In this document: in pieces, positions 6,134 to 8,158 of the stretch
Numbering within the stretch: position 1 is the first letter of the stretch
Layout of the letters: the number at the start of each line of letters is the position of its first letter
The notes under the pieces: model-generated
What the model was told of the DNA's origin: nothing
Databases searched by the model: none
Seen by the model: the letters and a program-made list of their open reading frames with translations, nothing else
Made by a program: the position numbers and the translations under genes
DNA from: CAZTKP01 sp964614215
GTDB lineage: Bacteria > UBP6 > UBA1177
Assembly: GCA_964614215.1 (NCBI GenBank)
Contig: CAZTKP010000118.1
Coordinates: forward strand, 1 to 8,158
DNA length: 8,158 nucleotides
Direction of reading: 5' to 3'

Positions 6134-8056
6134 TTACTGTTGGATATTGATCTCTTTAAGGTCGAGTCCTGCCGTGTATGCATAAGAAACATACTGTGAA
6201 AAACCGTAGACGTAGAGTCCTACGGGCTTATTCGAATTAAGGTTGTAAACTCCGGTGCTCACATCCACCCAGCCTTTATACCAGTCTGTTCCGGGGATCT
6301 GGATAAAACTTGCAGATGAATATGAAGTCTCGTTCATGACAATGTCCGTGCCACTCTGAGCAACAATGGTTATTCTGTTATAGTCATAGTTGGGAGGAAC
6401 AAGAAAAATGTAATCCGTTCTAAGCTGTTCGTCAGGAGCAAGAAGCATCATAGCTGGATCTCCTGTACCCGCGCCTGCATTCTGACTGGCAAGGAACTGA
6501 CCGACCATGATAGGTTTGTCCGAAGATATTTTGAAGTCAGCTGTCGTTACCAGTTCATGGAACCAGCCTGCCTGCAAGGTTGTTGACCCGGTAATTCCCC
6601 CCGTCCACGAAACGGTCGTATCGTCTTCTGAAGCCATTATTCTGAAGTAGTCGCTTTCACTTCCTCTGGGTTTTGTTCTTGCGGCAACGAAATCCTTCCC
6701 CCAGCTTTGAAGGGGGAACATCTGGTGTTCAATGTGATCGCAGGCACTTTCATTTGCAGGAATTCTTGTACAGACATGTCCGCCGAAAACCGCTACCTTT
6801 TTATCCGCGGCTATAAATGAACCCGAAAGATCTGCACCGAAAGAGTTATCTCCGCCCTTCGTGGAATTAATTGTCAGGACCTGATACTGATTCAACGTGT
6901 ATGTAACTTTTGCTCCGGGAACCTCTGCATTGACACCTGTTCCGGCAATAGAAGTCGCAGTATAAAGAACTGTCACTGACGTTTGTCCGGGTTCTGCCGC
7001 AACAACCGAGATAAATCCTGAAAGACTGTTCCATCCGGGCCATGACATGGCGTAATATTCTCCCGCCAGAGCCCCTATCGGAACAAGTAGTGTGGCATCG
7101 TTAGAATACATCAGAACGTTACCGAACGGATTCATCTGAGTAACAGTAACAGGCCTTGTTGAAACAATCTTAAAGCCTAGATCACTGATACCGGGAGTCA
7201 TGATCCTTCTATCCTGTCCAAGCTCGAAGGAATAAAGTCCTTCGGCGGCGATATTACTTTCCGAAAGAAGCGTATCGCCCATCGTGTATACTTTTACATT
7301 TACTTCGGTATCATTGGGGTTTGCAACGACAAGAGCGTAAGTCGCACTGGCCTCGTAACCTCCGCCCTGCTGGAGGAATGCACCCCAGTATTCACATCCT
7401 ACATAACTTTTATCTTCCGCTGCTATTCCGCATTCATCGAGACATTTACCTTTGTAACAGGCAACTCCCTCACCTTCACAGGTCTCTCCGTCAACATATT
7501 CTGTTCCATTCTCGTTACAGACAACTACGATATCGCCTTTACATCCGAGATCTCCCGGTTCACAAAGTTTATAGACACAATCCGGATATCCTTCGTAACC
7601 CTGCATACACTCATCACAGAATTCCCCGGCATATCCTGTATAGCATGAACATCCCTGAATTGATTCAAGACACTTACCGTGACCGTTACAGTCAATCCCC
7701 GCGCAGACACCACTTTCCTCCTCCTCCTCGCAGTCAGGATAACCAGTATAACCGTCATCACATTGATCGCAGTTGCTGCCTGCATAACCAGTGTAACAAT
7801 CACATTCATCCGATGCGTTCAAAGTTCCGTGTCCGCTGCAGTCATCAGTATTGTTATTTCCGCCTGTATCCGTATCCGGCAGATCATTGTTTCCCGTCCC
7901 CTCTTCCACACATTCTCCTGTTGCAAGATTACACTCGTAACCTATCTGACAGTCGTAGTTAGATTTACATCCGTCATTGTCATTTCCACCTTCTTCACCA
8001 ATTGCGCATGAAAAAGATAGAAACATAAAAACAGCTGAAAAAATAATAATCCTCAT
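6134..8056 (-). CDS. Lipoprotein with laminin-type EGF-like repeats and an IgGFc-binding-type domain
   Basis: This 640-aa protein starts at the ATG at 8056 and begins with a lipoprotein signal ending L-S-F-S-C (Cys17). Residues 30-49 form a small four-Cys motif. Two laminin-type EGF-like modules follow at about 73-109 and 118-160; both carry G-H-G, C-Y-T-G-Y-A-G and G-Y-P-D-C, so they are duplicates. A further Cys-rich stretch runs to C209. Residues about 217-636 fit the IgGFc-binding N-terminal-like domain: Y-V-G-C-E-Y-W, S-T-R-P-V-T-V-T-Q, V-F-G-G-H-V-C ending at C429, A-C-D-H-I, and Q-S-W-G-K-D-F-V. In animals this domain is known from mucin-like IgG-Fc-binding protein; bacterial homologues are mostly uncharacterised surface proteins, so IgG binding should not be assumed. 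A possible TTG start at 8089 has no Shine-Dalgarno and lies at the predicted transcript start. The true start has only a weak GGTG site. Confidence 0.85.
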   Translation of the reverse strand: MRIIIFSAVFMFLSFSCAIGEEGGNDNDGCKSNYDCQIGYECNLATGECVEEGTGNNDLPDTDTGGNNNTDDCSGHGTLNASDECDCYTGYAGSNCDQCDDGYTGYPDCEEEEESGVCAGIDCNGHGKCLESIQGCSCYTGYAGEFCDECMQGYEGYPDCVYKLCEPGDLGCKGDIVVVCNENGTEYVDGETCEGEGVACYKGKCLDECGIAAEDKSYVGCEYWGAFLQQGGGYEASATYALVVANPNDTEVNVKVYTMGDTLLSESNIAAEGLYSFELGQDRRIMTPGISDLGFKIVSTRPVTVTQMNPFGNVLMYSNDATLLVPIGALAGEYYAMSWPGWNSLSGFISVVAAEPGQTSVTVLYTATSIAGTGVNAEVPGAKVTYTLNQYQVLTINSTKGGDNSFGADLSGSFIAADKKVAVFGGHVCTRIPANESACDHIEHQMFPLQSWGKDFVAARTKPRGSESDYFRIMASEDDTTVSWTGGITGSTTLQAGWFHELVTTADFKISSDKPIMVGQFLASQNAGAGTGDPAMMLLAPDEQLRTDYIFLVPPNYDYNRITIVAQSGTDIVMNETSYSSASFIQIPGTDWYKGWVDVSTGVYNLNSNKPVGLYVYGFSQYVSYAYTAGLDLKEINIQQ

Positions 8057-8093
8057 GACACACCGCTTTTTATTAATTACAACACACAAAAGA

Positions 8094-8121
8094 ATTTTAT
8101 ACTAATGAAGAAATTAGTCAA
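8094..8121 (-). promoter_or_regulatory. Sigma-70-type promoter for the EGF/IgGFc lipoprotein-MFS pair
   Basis: On the minus strand TTGACT (8116-8121, five of six matches) is followed after 16 bp by TAAAAT (8094-8099, five of six). Transcription would start near 8087, giving a leader of about 31 nt to the ATG at 8056. This placement supports that ATG over the TTG at 8089. Confidence 0.55.
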
Positions 8122-8136
8122 TCAGATAAATTAATT

Positions 8137-8154
8137 AACTCTTGAAATAGAGTT
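8137..8154. promoter_or_regulatory. Perfect inverted repeat upstream of the promoter
   Basis: AACTCT (8137-8142) and AGAGTT (8149-8154) flank a 6-nt spacer, about 15 bp upstream of the -35 box. It overlaps a TTAATTAA palindrome (8131-8138). The size suits a dimeric regulator site, but it could also be the stem of an element belonging to a gene beyond the edge. No T-run follows on either strand, so it does not look like an intrinsic terminator. Confidence 0.25.
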
Positions 8155-8158
8155 CGTA

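Noticed and set aside
7321..7962. Plus-strand 213-codon open frame rich in His, Arg and Tyr
   Set aside because: It is antisense to the EGF-like region of the lipoprotein. Cys/Gly codons on the minus strand remove stops here, and the composition matches no real protein family.
8057..8089. Upstream TTG start extending the EGF/IgGFc lipoprotein by 11 residues
   Set aside because: It has no Shine-Dalgarno, would put charged residues before the signal peptide, and sits at the predicted transcript start.

Overview
The window looks like a bacterial chromosomal segment of moderate GC (low to mid 40s percent by eye). It has five protein genes, compact spacing, and no RNA genes, insertion sequences, CRISPR array or phage genes that I can see. 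The protein families point to a Deltaproteobacteria-sensu-lato or Myxococcota-like organism with a Gram-negative envelope: Cys-rich lipoproteins, a DUF1566 (Lcl_C) domain, an IgGFc-binding-type domain behind laminin-type EGF repeats, a (N/D)TG-repeat surface protein, and a CsgG/TolB-N-like domain followed by a charged coiled coil. The moderate GC would suit an uncultured low-GC relative rather than a classical myxobacterium. This assignment is an inference from architecture only.

Layout. Positions 1-1499 (minus) carry a lipoprotein with seven tandem six-cysteine modules and a C-terminal DUF1566 domain. The gene runs off the left edge, probably by only a residue or so. It sits 11 bp downstream of a minus-strand gene (1511-2548) for an exported CsgG/TolB-N-like protein with a coiled coil and two membrane segments, so the two form a likely operon. 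A 116-bp AT-rich gap (2549-2664) separates that gene from a divergent plus-strand gene (2665-4539) for a YfbK-type von Willebrand factor A lipoprotein with a long (N/D)TG linker. That gene converges, with a 4-bp gap, on a minus-strand POT-like MFS transporter (4544-6115). The transporter lies 18 bp downstream of a minus-strand lipoprotein with EGF-like repeats and an IgGFc-binding domain (6134-8056). A good promoter for this second pair lies at 8094-8121.

How the genes fit together. Every product is predicted to act in the envelope: three lipoproteins, one exported or membrane-anchored protein and one inner-membrane transporter. Two lipoproteins carry Cys-rich arrays on an exterior-type domain, and a third presents a metal-binding vWA domain on a flexible linker. 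This fits surface adhesion or a matrix-associated set, but no shared pathway is shown by the sequence. I see no clear sign of a new defence system or mobile element. The most unusual material is the Cys-module lipoprotein, the nonamer-repeat linker, and the pairing of the EGF/IgGFc lipoprotein with a peptide-transporter-like MFS protein.
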